Shown here in pieces: positions 1 through 11,700 of a stretch of 64,000 nucleotides of DNA. The stretch is from Chloroflexota bacterium (GTDB lineage Bacteria > Chloroflexota > Anaerolineae > 4572-78 > J111). The translations under genes were made by a program, and so were the position numbers. The stretch lies in assembly GCA_016860845.1 (NCBI GenBank), contig BOKF01000003.1, forward strand, positions 62,001 to 126,000. Reading direction: 5' to 3'. A model generated the notes under the pieces. It was not told where the DNA came from. It did not search any database and saw nothing but the letters and a program-made list of their open reading frames with translations. Position 1 is the stretch's first letter; each line of letters opens with the position of its first letter.

Positions 1-47
1 CAGGAACCTACGACTTCACATTCTATTTCTCTTATCAGGAGTACAAA

Positions 48-3000
48 ATGAACAACCCTATTAGTACCTCTATTCACCTACTTGCGTTCCTGGTCTTCTT
101 GTTCGGTCCGATAATCCCGAACATTAATGCCGCAGGATCTTTGCTCGAGGCTGAAGCTTCCCAACCGAAGCAGCAAAACCTCGCCTACAACAATCTACCC
201 ATTTATTTTGAAATAAATCAGGGGCAAACTGATCCCCAGGTGCGCTTCTTGGCCCGGGGCCAGGGGTACAACATGTTTTTGACCCCGGCCGAAGTGACTC
301 TGGTCTTTCACCAACAGGCTCAAGAGACCGAAGAATCTGGCACGGGTGCAGCTTTGCGCATGTCGCTAGTGGGAGCCGGGACCAACCCGCGGCTAACGGG
401 GCAACACGAACTGCCGGGGCGTAACAACTATTTTATCGGTAACGATCCGGCTAACTGGTATAGCGGTATTCCCACCTTCGAACAGGTTCGCTATAGCCAG
501 ATTTATCCGGGGATTGACCTGGTTTTGTATGGCAATCAGCAGTCTCTCGAATATGACTTTAGGGTAGAACCGGGCGCTGATCCGGGCCAAATTCTTATGA
601 ACTACGCTGGTGCGCAGCCCCTGGAATTGGACAAGGGCGGCGACCTGATCATCCGTCTGCCTGGTGGCGAGGTGCGGCAGAAAGCGCCGGTCATTTACCA
701 GGAAATTGATGGAGTGCGCCATCAGATTGAGGGTAGCTTTGTCATCTCTGGCCAACAAGTAAAGTTCCGAATCGGCCAGTACGACTCCACACAGCCTTTG
801 ATCATCGACCCCCTCTTGGTTTACAGTTCTTTCCTGGGCGGGTCAGGCAGCGACAGCGCTTACAAGGTCACCCTGAATAGCAGTGGGGAAGCGTTTATTG
901 TCGGCGCCACGTATAGCGCTGATTTTCCATCTACGGCGGGGGCCTATGACACCAGCTTCAACGGCGGTACAACCGATGTCTATGTCGCTAAACTTAACGC
1001 CACAGGTACTGCCCTGCTGTTCAGTACATTCATCGGCGGCTCCGGTGACGACAGCGGCTATAACCTGTACCTGAAAACCTTCACAAACACCGGTAATGGG
1101 CCGGGGCTATATGTGGTTGGCAAAACTAGCAGCAGCAATTTTCCAACCACAGCGGGGGCCTATGATACCAGCTTCAATGGTGGCACTGGCGATGCTTTTG
1201 TCGCTAAAGTTTCGCTTGATGGGACCAGTTTGGAATATGGCACTTTCCTGGGAAGCTCAGGAGATGAGTCGGCCACTGCTCTCGGGATATGGTCCCTCAG
1301 CGGTGATATGTATGTCCTCGGAGCGACAAGCAGTTCAGCATTCCCAACTACTGGCGGAGCAGGGGATACAATTTATAACGGTGGCTCGAGTGATGCTTTT
1401 ATAACCGTTATTGATATCTACGGGTCAACATTGGACTACAGCACCTTCTTAGGCGGTTCCAATGGCGACCTTTCCACCACCGGTCCAAGCGGTGATCTGT
1501 TGGTAATTGCCTACAACGATGTTTTTGTGGTCGGGACTACGGCCAGCTCCAATTTTCCGACCATGGCCGGCGCATATGACACTACATTGGGTGGAACCGG
1601 GGATGCGTTCGTCGCTAACCTGGACTGGGGAGGGGTGGTACGCTACAGCACCTTTCTCGGTAGTACTTCCACGACAAATAATGAGGCAGCGGCAGGGCTC
1701 GCCCGAGACTCGGCCGGGAATATCTACGTTACCGGCGTGGCCTATGGAGCAGATTTTCCGACCACGGCGGGGGCCTATGATACCAGCTACAACGGCACTG
1801 GTGATGCTTTTATCGCTAAACTTACCCCAAGTCTTAACCAGCTTGTTTATAGCACCTTCCTCGGCGGAATGAATCTTGACCGCGCTACGGCTATAGCCCT
1901 GGACGCCTATAACAATGCCTACGTAACCGGGGACACGGCGAGCTCCAACTTTCCGACCACGAGTGGGGCATATGACACCGGTTTCAACGGGGGTGCAGAT
2001 GCTTTTGTTACTACCCTGAACGCCGCCGGATCTGCCTTAACTTACAGCTCTTTCCTGGATTCTATCTACGGCACCGAAAATGCTTACGGATATGGGATTG
2101 CCGTAACCGCGGACAACGGCAATGCAGTCGTTGTAGGGACTTTCTTTGGCACTGGCCAAAACGGCTTTCCTACTACAGCTGGAGCCTATGACACGAGTTA
2201 TAACGGGGGGTCTAGCGACGGTTTTGTGGCTAAACTCCACACCAACACACCGCCCACGGTTTCGGCTATCGCTGACCAAACCATGACCGAAGACGAGGAC
2301 CGTTTAATCAATTTTACCGTGGGCGATGCGGAAATTCCCCCTGATAATCTAACCATCAGTACGGCTTCTTCTGATAGCAGTTTACTTCCCACTTCTCGGA
2401 TAGTGCTCGGTGGAAGTGGGGCTAACCGGACTGCAACGCTTGACCCCGTTGAGTGGCCAGGCCCGCTGGTCACGACGACCCTGACCATTACGTTGACGGC
2501 GAGCGATGGCTTGGACTCAACCGCCAGAGCCTTTCAGGTAACCATCTATCCGGTCAACGACCCACCCCATATCACTAACCTCCCTGGCAGTAACAGTACC
2601 AATGAAGATCAGCAGGTAATTATCGCGTTCACGGCCACAGACCCCGATGGGGGAGGTAGTATTAGTCTTGCGAGTAGTTCTTCCAATCAGACCCTTGTGC
2701 CTGATGGTAACCTGTCTATTGGTGTACCCAGTTGCTGTGCCCCCTATACTCACTATGTTCGAGTAACACCTGCCGCCAACCAGAATGGTATAACCACCCT
2801 GACTATAACCGCAACAGAGGGGCTAGGCAGCGTGTTCACCGCTACGACCCAGTTAACCGTGAACCCGGTCAACGACTTGCCCACGTCTTCGAATATCCCT
2901 GACCAGTTAAGGTTAGTAGGGGATGGGCCAGTTGGACCCCTTATCTTCACGGTCAATGATATCGAAACCCCGGCCGCCGACCTGACCTTATCCGCCAATT

Positions 3001-6000
3001 CCTCCAATCAAGGCCTCGTGCCGAATAGCAATATTGTGTTCGGTGGAAGTGGAGCTGACCGGACGATTACCATTACCCCGGTAGCCGATCAGGTGGGTAC
3101 GGCGACGATTACGGTATCTATAAGCGATGGCACTGGAACGGGGATAGACACAGTCGTGTTCGTCGTAAAGGAGCCTGCTTCTACCATAGAAGGGGATCAA
3201 AGCGGCGCGAATTACGGACACGCTGTAGTCCTCGATGGCGATATTAATGATGACGGTTTTGACGATGTCGTCGTCGGCGCGCCGAATTACGACGGCGATT
3301 TCTCCAATGCCGGGCGGGTTCTCATTTATTATGGTTCTACAGGCGGTATGGACTCAACTCCAGACCAGCTGCTGGATGGAGACCAGGCCGACGCTCACTT
3401 CGGCAACTCGGTGGCTGTGGCTGATATAGACAACGATGGTTTTGATGACCTGGTGGTCGGCGCTCCCGATTATGATGATGCCGCCACTGATGACGGCCGG
3501 GTGTATGTCTATGCCGGCTCTGCCAGTGGCGTGATCACAACGCCAGTTCACGTATTAAGCCGGGGGGTAAGTGGAGCCAGGTACGGGTTCGACGTGGCCA
3601 ACGCCGGTGACGTGAATAATGATGGCTTCGAGGATGTTTTAGTCGGGGCTCCTTATAGCGGCAACGGCAGCGCTTTTGGCTACTATGGTTCCGCATCGGG
3701 ACTAAACACAATACCGGACTGGACTGCCAGTGGACAGTATGCGAGCGACGAATTTGGATGGTCAGTTGCCAGCGCAGGCGACGTAAACAACGATAACTAT
3801 GCTGATGTCATTGTGGGCGCCCCAAATTATTACCCCAACTGGCGTGGTGGTAATGCCTATGTCTACTACGGCTCAGCGAGCGGCTTGAGTTCAGGCGCCA
3901 ACTGGACTCGCATGACCCCTCAATATGAATCGTACCGTAATTCCCGTATTGGCGCTAACGCTACCGGGATAGGCGATGCCAACAATGATGGTTATGATGA
4001 TATCCTTGTTCCGGTGCCCCACTATAACGCTACTTTATATAACAAAGAAGGCCTGGTTTCATCCTATAAAGGTTCTGGCAGCGGCCTGCCAGGCGGTATA
4101 CCGGCAGTAAATCCGATCTCAGAAGATTACAGTAGTGGAACAGTTCAAGGAGAAGGCCATTGGAGCGCCTCCGCTGCGGCTGCAGGCGATGTGAATGGCG
4201 ATGGTCGTGCCGATGTCCTGATTGGTTCACCCGATCTGGACAACAGTGTCACTACGACGAATGATCATGGCCAGGTTACCTTACTTTACGGTACTTCAAG
4301 CGGCGTACCGCAATCCACCCCGCGTTGGGAAATGAATGGGACCACAACGGGTGAAAAATTAGGCTCGACGGTGGCTGGTGCGGGTGATGTTAACAACGAT
4401 GGTTACAGCGACATCATCTACAGTACAGAAAACTGGAATGGCAACCAGGGTAGACTCGAAATCCGTTACGGTCCTTGTCTGGCAGCCAACGATAGTGATG
4501 GAGATGGTTTGCCGGATACAGCAGAAGACCTTAATGGAGACGGCAATCTGACCAACGACGATAGTGACGGGGATGGCCACCCCAACTATTTGGATAACAA
4601 CGACGACGGCGACCTCGCGTTGAATGTCCTGGAGGACGTGAACAAAGTTTTGCCGGTCGAACTACGTCATTTCGCTCAATCTACTATCGGTGGATGCAGT
4701 GTCGGGGATGATACCAATAGTAACGCCATAGCCGACTACCTGGAGGCTACAGATACGGATGCCGATGATGATGGTCTGCCCAACGACTGGGAGCGGGATT
4801 ACGGTCTAAACCGGACTGATGCCACCGGCAACAACGGTGCGACAGGCAATCCCGATGGCGATTATCTGACCAACTTACAGGAATACCAGGCGGGCACCAA
4901 TCCCCGGGTTGCCGACGTGCAACCTGACACCGACGGCGATGGTATGCCTGACCAGTGGGAGACCGATAACGGCCTTGACCCACAAGTGAATGACGCGGCG
5001 GGTGACGCCGATAGTGATGTTCTAACCAACCTGGAAGAATATCAAGCCGGCAGTAACCCGCAAAGCAGTGACAGCGACAACGACGGCATCAGCGATGTGA
5101 CCGAAGTGGATGCCGGGACTAATCCTGCCGATGGGATGGATAACGACACGGTGGCCGAGCAGGTGGCCACCCTCGTGACTGCCTCTGACAATCCAACCGA
5201 TGGAGCGCCAGTGGCAACCGATCTGACCAACCCCATCCTGGCCTTAACCAACGTCATTACGACTAATATGCCGGCTTACGAAGAAGCCATCGCAGCAGCC
5301 GGTCCCGCTCCGACGACCAAGGCTGAACTGCAAGTTATCATCGATGGGGTTAATCAAACCAGCGATACCGATGATGATGGCATGATGGATGGCTGGGAGT
5401 TGGATAATGGCCTGGATCCGCTCGTAAACGATGCTAATGACGATACCGATAACGACGGAGCGACCAACCTGGAAGAATATCAAGCCGGCAGCGATCCGCA
5501 AAGCAGCGACACAGACGGCGATGGCATGCCAGATGGGTGGGAGCTGGACCACGGCCTTGACCCACAAATAGACGACGCTGCTGGTGATGCTGACGGCGAT
5601 GGTCTGACCAACCTTGAAGAGCACCAGGTGGGTACGGATCCGCAAAGCAGTGACACTGATGGCGATGGCATCAGCGATGCAACCGAACTGGATGGTGGAA
5701 CCGATCCTAGAGACGGGACGGATAATGACACAATGGTTGAGCAAGTGGCGACCATCGTGGCTGCCTCTGACAATCCGGCCGATGGCGCACCGAGTGCGGC
5801 TGACCTGACCAACCCCACCCTGGCCTTGGTCAATGTCATTGCCGACAATATGCCCGCTTATGAAGAAGCCATCGCAGCAGCCAGTACAGCTCCGACGACC
5901 AAGGCTGACCTGCAAGCCATCATTGATGGGGTTAACCAAGGTAACGACACCGATGGCGATGGCATCAGCGACGTGACTGAACTTGATGCCGGAACTAATC

Positions 6001-8687
6001 CCACCGACGGAACCGATAACGACACCGTAGCTGAACAGGTAGCGACCCTCGTGGCTGCCTCCGACAATCCAAGTGATGGTGCGCCCATTGCGGCCGACCT
6101 GACCAACCCCACCCTGGCTCTGGTCAACGTCATCACAGCCAACATGCCGGCTTATGAAGAAGCAATTGCGGTGGCCAGTCCTGCTCCGACGACCAAGGCT
6201 GACCTGCAAGCCATCATTGATGGGGTTAACCAAACCAGCGATGCCGAAGGCGATGGCATGATGGATGGCTGGGAAATCGACAACGGTCTGGACCCACAGC
6301 TAAATGACTCCGCTGATGACGCCGACGGCGATGGTGTGACCAACCTGGAAGAATATCAGGCGGGTACCGATCCGCAGAGTAGCGACAGTGACGGCGATAG
6401 CATGCCGGATGGGTGGGAACTGAACCATGGCCTCGACCCAACGGTAGACGACACTGCTGATGACGCCGACGGCGACGGTGTGACTAACCTGGAAGAATAT
6501 CAGGCGGGTACCGATCCGCAAAGCAGCGACAGCGACCGTGATGGCATGCCGGATGAGTGGGAGTTGGGCCACGGCCTCGATCCGCAAGTGGATGATGCCG
6601 GTGACGATGCCGATAACGACGGAGCAACCAACCTGGAAGAATATCAGGCCGGCAGCGACCCGCAAGACTCCGACACCGACAGCGACGGGGTCAATGATGG
6701 TCTGGAAATAGGGGATGATTCCAGCAATCCGCTGGATAGTGATGAGGATGGGACTCCTGATTTCGCCGACCCGGACGACGACAACGACAACGTGCCGACA
6801 ACAATCGAGTGCCCAGCGGGGCTGCCATGTCCGGATAGCGATAGCGATGGCCGCCGCGATTACCTCGACCCGGATGATGATAATGATACCATTCCCACCG
6901 CCTTGGAGTGCCCAGCCGGGCCACCTTGTCCCGATAGTGATAATGACAACATGCCTAATTATCTGGACAGCGACAGTGATGCCGATGGATTGACCGACGC
7001 CCAGGAAGGGACGGGCGATCCAGATAACGACGGCACGCCCAACTACCTCGATGACGACAGCGATGGCGATGGGATAGACGACAGCACAGAAGGCAGGCAA
7101 GACCTGGACAGCGACCAGAAGCCCAACTTCCTCGATATGGATAGTGATGGCGATGGGATAAGCGATGCCCAGGAAGGCACGGAGGATCCTGATGGGGACC
7201 AGATTCCTAACTTCCTCGACGGTGATAGCGATGGCGACGGGATTACAGATACCGAAGAAGGTGCAGGCGACACAGACAATGACGGCACGCCCAACTACCT
7301 CGACGAGGATAGCGACGGTGACGGCTTCAACGATGCTGACGAAGGAACAGGTGACACCGACCATGACGGTACGCCTGACTACCTCGACGAGGATAGTGAC
7401 AACGATGGGTTGAGCGATGCCGCAGAAGGCATGGGTGACGCGGACAACGATGGCACGCCCAACTACCTCGATGACGACAGCGACGGCGATGGTTTCAGTG
7501 ATACCCAGGAAGGCGCAGGCGACGCGGACAACGACGGCACGCCCAACTACCTTGACCAGGATAGCGATGGCAATGGGATTGCTGACGCCGATGAAGGCGC
7601 GGGTGACCCTGACAACGACGGCATACCGGACTACCTCGACCCGGATAGCGACGGCGACGGTATGACCGATGCCCTAGAAGGCGCAAGTGATACCGACCAT
7701 GATGGCACACCCAACTACCTCGACCCAGATAGCGACGGCGACGGTTTCAGTGATATTCAGGAAGGCGAAGGTGACGCCGACAACGACGGCACGCCCGACT
7801 ATCTTGATCCTCAGATCGATAGCGATGGTGATGGAATTCCTGACTCCATTGAGGATGCCAACAAGGACGGCAATCCTACCAACGACAACGCTGACCAGGA
7901 TGGACTGCCCAACCACCTCGACCTCGACAGTGATGGCGACGGGCTGAGTGATCGGACCGAATGCCCGGCTGGCCTAATGTGCCCAGATAGCGATGGCGAC
8001 GGGACTTACGACTTCCTGGACATGGACTCGGATAATGATGGCAAATCCGATGCGTCCGAGGCCAGCGGAGACAACGATGGCGACGGGATACCCAACCGGC
8101 TCGACCCTGACGACAATGATGGCGGCACGAGCGACTCCGACGGCGACGGGCTGAGTGATCGGGACGAATGCCCAGCTGGCCCACCGTGCCCGGATAGTGA
8201 TGGTGATGGCATCCCCGACTATCAGGATCCGACCAATAATATGGTGACCGGACTGTTTGTCAGTGTCGTCGAAAACACGAACAACATCGTTAGCCAAGGC
8301 ACCCTACCGGTGATGAGTCTGGCGGCAACACAGGTGAGTTCGGCGACTCAGGCAGTCAAAACCGGGGACGTGATGAGCTATACCATCCGATTGGGCAACA
8401 ACCGGCCGCTGACGACCACCGCCATGATGACGGTGACGTTCCAAACCGGCTTTGGGACGGTAGCGCCGAAGAGCTTCACGGTGGACTTAAAACCCTATGG
8501 CCAGAGCGGCTCGGATCATCAAAGAGCCTATAGCCAGGCCGTAGTCGTCACCGGACCGGCAACCGGCAAGGTAAAGTTCCAATTGCAGACGAGCTACGGG
8601 CTGAACTGGACCATCGTTCGGGAAATGGAAGTAGCCGCAACCCCAACTGAACCAGGAAAAATCTACCTGCCCCTCATTGTGAAGTGA
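48..8687 (+). CDS. Giant secreted SBBP / FG-GAP / TSP3 repeat protein (2879 aa)
   Basis: Predicted secreted cell-surface protein. The order is: signal peptide (about 1-29, ending near NINA-AG); an N-terminal domain (about 50-262, often annotated DUF7948) that precedes SBBP repeats in such proteins; SBBP beta-propeller-like repeats (about 263-740, with recurring YSTFLGG and [10 protein letters not shown]); cadherin/Ig-like modules (about 745-1040); seven FG-GAP repeats with DxNxDGxxD calcium loops (about 1045-1480); then a long acidic TSP3 region (DSDGDG, PNYLD) to about 2730, interrupted by three copies of a roughly 75-aa helical module near residues 1698, 1893 and 1990. The last ~130 aa form a beta-rich domain ending IYLPLIVK. 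A CAGGAG ribosome site precedes the ATG. It is a paralogue of the genes at 8796 and 47108, and downstream sequence is also shared with the former. A role in calcium-stabilised adhesion or matrix is inferred; no enzymatic motif was seen. Confidence 0.93.
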   Translation: MNNPISTSIHLLAFLVFLFGPIIPNINAAGSLLEAEASQPKQQNLAYNNLPIYFEINQGQTDPQVRFLARGQGYNMFLTPAEVTLVFHQQAQETEESGTGAALRMSLVGAGTNPRLTGQHELPGRNNYFIGNDPANWYSGIPTFEQVRYSQIYPGIDLVLYGNQQSLEYDFRVEPGADPGQILMNYAGAQPLELDKGGDLIIRLPGGEVRQKAPVIYQEIDGVRHQIEGSFVISGQQVKFRIGQYDSTQPLIIDPLLVYSSFLGGSGSDSAYKVTLNSSGEAFIVGATYSADFPSTAGAYDTSFNGGTTDVYVAKLNATGTALLFSTFIGGSGDDSGYNLYLKTFTNTGNGPGLYVVGKTSSSNFPTTAGAYDTSFNGGTGDAFVAKVSLDGTSLEYGTFLGSSGDESATALGIWSLSGDMYVLGATSSSAFPTTGGAGDTIYNGGSSDAFITVIDIYGSTLDYSTFLGGSNGDLSTTGPSGDLLVIAYNDVFVVGTTASSNFPTMAGAYDTTLGGTGDAFVANLDWGGVVRYSTFLGSTSTTNNEAAAGLARDSAGNIYVTGVAYGADFPTTAGAYDTSYNGTGDAFIAKLTPSLNQLVYSTFLGGMNLDRATAIALDAYNNAYVTGDTASSNFPTTSGAYDTGFNGGADAFVTTLNAAGSALTYSSFLDSIYGTENAYGYGIAVTADNGNAVVVGTFFGTGQNGFPTTAGAYDTSYNGGSSDGFVAKLHTNTPPTVSAIADQTMTEDEDRLINFTVGDAEIPPDNLTISTASSDSSLLPTSRIVLGGSGANRTATLDPVEWPGPLVTTTLTITLTASDGLDSTARAFQVTIYPVNDPPHITNLPGSNSTNEDQQVIIAFTATDPDGGGSISLASSSSNQTLVPDGNLSIGVPSCCAPYTHYVRVTPAANQNGITTLTITATEGLGSVFTATTQLTVNPVNDLPTSSNIPDQLRLVGDGPVGPLIFTVNDIETPAADLTLSANSSNQGLVPNSNIVFGGSGADRTITITPVADQVGTATITVSISDGTGTGIDTVVFVVKEPASTIEGDQSGANYGHAVVLDGDINDDGFDDVVVGAPNYDGDFSNAGRVLIYYGSTGGMDSTPDQLLDGDQADAHFGNSVAVADIDNDGFDDLVVGAPDYDDAATDDGRVYVYAGSASGVITTPVHVLSRGVSGARYGFDVANAGDVNNDGFEDVLVGAPYSGNGSAFGYYGSASGLNTIPDWTASGQYASDEFGWSVASAGDVNNDNYADVIVGAPNYYPNWRGGNAYVYYGSASGLSSGANWTRMTPQYESYRNSRIGANATGIGDANNDGYDDILVPVPHYNATLYNKEGLVSSYKGSGSGLPGGIPAVNPISEDYSSGTVQGEGHWSASAAAAGDVNGDGRADVLIGSPDLDNSVTTTNDHGQVTLLYGTSSGVPQSTPRWEMNGTTTGEKLGSTVAGAGDVNNDGYSDIIYSTENWNGNQGRLEIRYGPCLAANDSDGDGLPDTAEDLNGDGNLTNDDSDGDGHPNYLDNNDDGDLALNVLEDVNKVLPVELRHFAQSTIGGCSVGDDTNSNAIADYLEATDTDADDDGLPNDWERDYGLNRTDATGNNGATGNPDGDYLTNLQEYQAGTNPRVADVQPDTDGDGMPDQWETDNGLDPQVNDAAGDADSDVLTNLEEYQAGSNPQSSDSDNDGISDVTEVDAGTNPADGMDNDTVAEQVATLVTASDNPTDGAPVATDLTNPILALTNVITTNMPAYEEAIAAAGPAPTTKAELQVIIDGVNQTSDTDDDGMMDGWELDNGLDPLVNDANDDTDNDGATNLEEYQAGSDPQSSDTDGDGMPDGWELDHGLDPQIDDAAGDADGDGLTNLEEHQVGTDPQSSDTDGDGISDATELDGGTDPRDGTDNDTMVEQVATIVAASDNPADGAPSAADLTNPTLALVNVIADNMPAYEEAIAAASTAPTTKADLQAIIDGVNQGNDTDGDGISDVTELDAGTNPTDGTDNDTVAEQVATLVAASDNPSDGAPIAADLTNPTLALVNVITANMPAYEEAIAVASPAPTTKADLQAIIDGVNQTSDAEGDGMMDGWEIDNGLDPQLNDSADDADGDGVTNLEEYQAGTDPQSSDSDGDSMPDGWELNHGLDPTVDDTADDADGDGVTNLEEYQAGTDPQSSDSDRDGMPDEWELGHGLDPQVDDAGDDADNDGATNLEEYQAGSDPQDSDTDSDGVNDGLEIGDDSSNPLDSDEDGTPDFADPDDDNDNVPTTIECPAGLPCPDSDSDGRRDYLDPDDDNDTIPTALECPAGPPCPDSDNDNMPNYLDSDSDADGLTDAQEGTGDPDNDGTPNYLDDDSDGDGIDDSTEGRQDLDSDQKPNFLDMDSDGDGISDAQEGTEDPDGDQIPNFLDGDSDGDGITDTEEGAGDTDNDGTPNYLDEDSDGDGFNDADEGTGDTDHDGTPDYLDEDSDNDGLSDAAEGMGDADNDGTPNYLDDDSDGDGFSDTQEGAGDADNDGTPNYLDQDSDGNGIADADEGAGDPDNDGIPDYLDPDSDGDGMTDALEGASDTDHDGTPNYLDPDSDGDGFSDIQEGEGDADNDGTPDYLDPQIDSDGDGIPDSIEDANKDGNPTNDNADQDGLPNHLDLDSDGDGLSDRTECPAGLMCPDSDGDGTYDFLDMDSDNDGKSDASEASGDNDGDGIPNRLDPDDNDGGTSDSDGDGLSDRDECPAGPPCPDSDGDGIPDYQDPTNNMVTGLFVSVVENTNNIVSQGTLPVMSLAATQVSSATQAVKTGDVMSYTIRLGNNRPLTTTAMMTVTFQTGFGTVAPKSFTVDLKPYGQSGSDHQRAYSQAVVVTGPATGKVKFQLQTSYGLNWTIVREMEVAATPTEPGKIYLPLIVK

Positions 8688-8711
8688 CCTCCACGGAGGG
8701 CTGAGTAAAAG

Positions 8712-8744
8712 GCTGCCGGGTGCACGACGCATTGCCCCGGCAGC
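8712..8744 (+). terminator. Stem-loop after the first giant gene
   Basis: A perfect 9-bp stem (GCTGCCGGG at 8712-8720 with CCCGGCAGC at 8736-8744) lies 25 bases after the stop codon. There is no immediate T-run, so it may be a weak terminator or an mRNA 3'-end stabiliser. A diverged copy follows the next paralogous gene (13924-13956). Confidence 0.5.
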
Positions 8745-8795
8745 TCCCTCATAACGCTTCAGTTTTCTCCACAAATTAACTATGAAGGTACGAAA

Positions 8796-11700
8796 ATGAA
8801 AAATCTTATCAGCACCTCTATCTCCTTACTCGTGTTCCTGATCTTCCAATTTAGCCCGATTACCGCGCCGATTGACGCCGCGGGGCCACCTCTAGCCGAG
8901 GAAGATGTTGCTTCCTCAGCGAAGCAGCAAGATATTCTCTCCTATGATATCCCTCTCTACTTTGAAGCCAATCAAGGGCAAGTGAGCGCCACAGACGTCA
9001 AGTTTATTGCCAGGGGGAACGGCTATTTTATGGCGGCCACACCTTCCGGTCTGATCCTGAACCTCCGTGAGCCAAATGATAAAGAGGCGGCGGTCATCCA
9101 GGTAACTCTCGATGGGGCCAATCCTGATGTACAAATGACCGGTCTGGAACAGCAGCCAGGGGTCAGTAACTACCTCATTGGCAACGATCCGGCAGGCTGG
9201 CGTACGGGAATTCCGAACTATGGGCGAGTCCAGTATGAGCAGGTCTGGCCGGGTATTGACCTGGTTCTGTATGGGAGTCAGAAATTGCTTGAATACGACT
9301 TTATCGTCGCGCCAAGCATAGACCTGGCCCAAGTCAAGATGAGCTTTGATGGGGCTGACTGGCTGGAAATTGACCCAAACGGCGACCTGGTGATTGGTAT
9401 GAGTGATAACGAAATGCGCCAGAAGGCTCCGATCATTTATCAAGAGGTAAACGGGGAAAGGCGCAGTGTCGAAGGTGGATTCGTATTATCGAATCAGCAG
9501 GTAAGTTTTTGGGTGGGCGAGTACAACCGGACGTTACCGTTGGTAATTGACCCAGTGCTGATGTATAGCACTTTCTTGGGGGGCAGCAATGAGGATTATC
9601 CCCGCCAAATAGCGGTGGACAGTGCCGGCAATGCCTATATTGCTGGCTACACTTATTCCTCGAACTTTCCAACGACCCCCGGCGCTTATCAAACCAGTGG
9701 TAGTTTTACCGATTTTATCACCAAGCTTAACCCAACCGGTTCGGCGCTCGTCTACAGCACCTATATTAACGCCGGAGACATTTACGCCCTAGCGGTCGAT
9801 AGTGGCGGCAACGCGATTATCGCCGGCTCCGCAACTTTTGGTATTCCTACCACCGCTGGCGCTTATGACACGGCGCTGAGCGGACCCGAAGATGGGTACG
9901 TTATCAAACTCAACTCGACGGGATCAGCGCTGGTTTATGGCACCTATCTGGGTGGGTCCAACTGGGACGACATCCGGGCTTTGGCCATAGATAGTTCTGG
10001 AGCCGTATACGTCACCGGCTTTACCAATGGGGGTTTTCCGGTTACGGCCGGAGCTTACGATACCACTTATAACGGCGGCCTCGAAGATATATATGTCGCC
10101 AAGCTAAACTCGACCGGGTCAACCCTGGTCTACAGCACCTACGTCGGCGGCTCGCTCGTTGAATCGCCTTCGGCCATTGCGGTAGATGGGAGTAATAATG
10201 TTTACGTCAGCGGCCTGGTGCAGTATAACAGTTTCCCGACCACCGTTGGCGCTTATGATACCACTTTCAATGGCGCGACGGACATATTCGCTGTCAAACT
10301 CAATACCACCGGCTCAGCGCTCCTCTACGGGACTTATCTCGGCGGGAGCGCCGATGATTATGTGAGCGATATGAAGGTTGACGGCAGTGGAAACTTGTAT
10401 CTGTTCGGGGATACGCCTTCCTCAAACTTCCCAACCACTTCCGGCGCGTATGATCGCTCTCTCAATTCAGGTTATGCGACCTACCTCACCAAGCTGGGCC
10501 CCAGCGGATCGGCCCTGGTCTACAGCACCTATCTGGAAGGGGCGAATGCGCAAACTAACGGAAATGCCCTGTCAATTGATGCAAGTGGCAATGCCTACGT
10601 GGCCGGGAGTGTTTATGCTTCAAGTGCCAACGCCAGCTTTCCGACGACGCCCGGCGCTTACGATACGTCGCTTGGCTCAACTTACTATCATGACGTGTTT
10701 GTAACCAAGTTCAATCCCAGCGGCAGCGCCCTGCTGTATAGCACTCTCTTTGGCAGCGAAAACGATTCGGAACAAACGGTGGATATGGTCACAACCAACA
10801 GTGGCGATGTGCTGGTTCTGGGCCAAGCTTATGAAGCCAATATCCCCACGACGGCTGGCGCTTATGACACAAGTTATAACGGGTACACCGATGGCTTTGT
10901 CTTTAAACTCCACCCGGACAATTCACCCACAATCTCCGCTATTGCTGACCAAATAACCGATGAAGACACTCCCCTCGGCCCGCTTTCTTTCACCATCGCC
11001 GATATGGAGACGCCGGTCAGCAGTTTGACAATCTCCGGCAGTTCTTCAAATACCAGCTTAATCCCCAACAGCAATATTGTCTTTGGCGGCAATGGGGCCA
11101 ACCGGACGGTGACGGTCACCCCGGCGGCGAACCAATATGGTTCGGCCACGATCACAATCACGGTCAGCGACGGTACAAGCTCGACCTCGGACATCTTCGC
11201 CCTGACCGTGAACGCGGTCAATGATACCCCCACTATTTCCGACATCGCCGATCAATTGACAGCTTATAGCACGGCCAAAGGCCCGATTACCTTTACGGTG
11301 GGGGATATAGAGACACCGGCTGGCTCGCTCACTCTCAGCGCGGCTTCGTCCAATAACACGCTGGTACCTGTGACTAACATCGTCTTTGGCGGCAGTGGGG
11401 CCAACCGAACGGTCACGATGACGCCAACACCCGGTGAGTACGGGATGACGACTCTCATCATCAGAGTCAGCGATGGGTCAGCGACCGCCGAGGACAGTTT
11501 CATTCTAGCGGTCAATTCGCCCGACTCCGACACGGATAGTGATGGCATGACCGACGGCTGGGAAGTGGCGAATGGCCTGGACCCGATGGCGGATGGGGGG
11601 GCCGAAGATCCAGACGGCGATGGCCTGACCAACCTGGAGGAATATCAGGCGGGAACGGACCCCAATGATGCCGACAGCGATGACGATGGGCTGGAGGATG

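Noticed and set aside
5244..7364. Long minus-strand frames (329 and 354 codons) opposite the TSP3 region of the first giant gene
   Set aside because: TSP3 coding sequence (GAT/GAC-rich) lacks stops on the reverse strand. The products are low-complexity, and the plus strand is clearly coding. The same applies to the reverse frames at 12132-12668, 20908-21699 and 48770-49762.
7000..7800. Regular ~84-base periodicity suggesting a CRISPR or satellite array
   Set aside because: The period equals the 28-aa TSP3 unit, is in frame throughout, and varies at synonymous sites.
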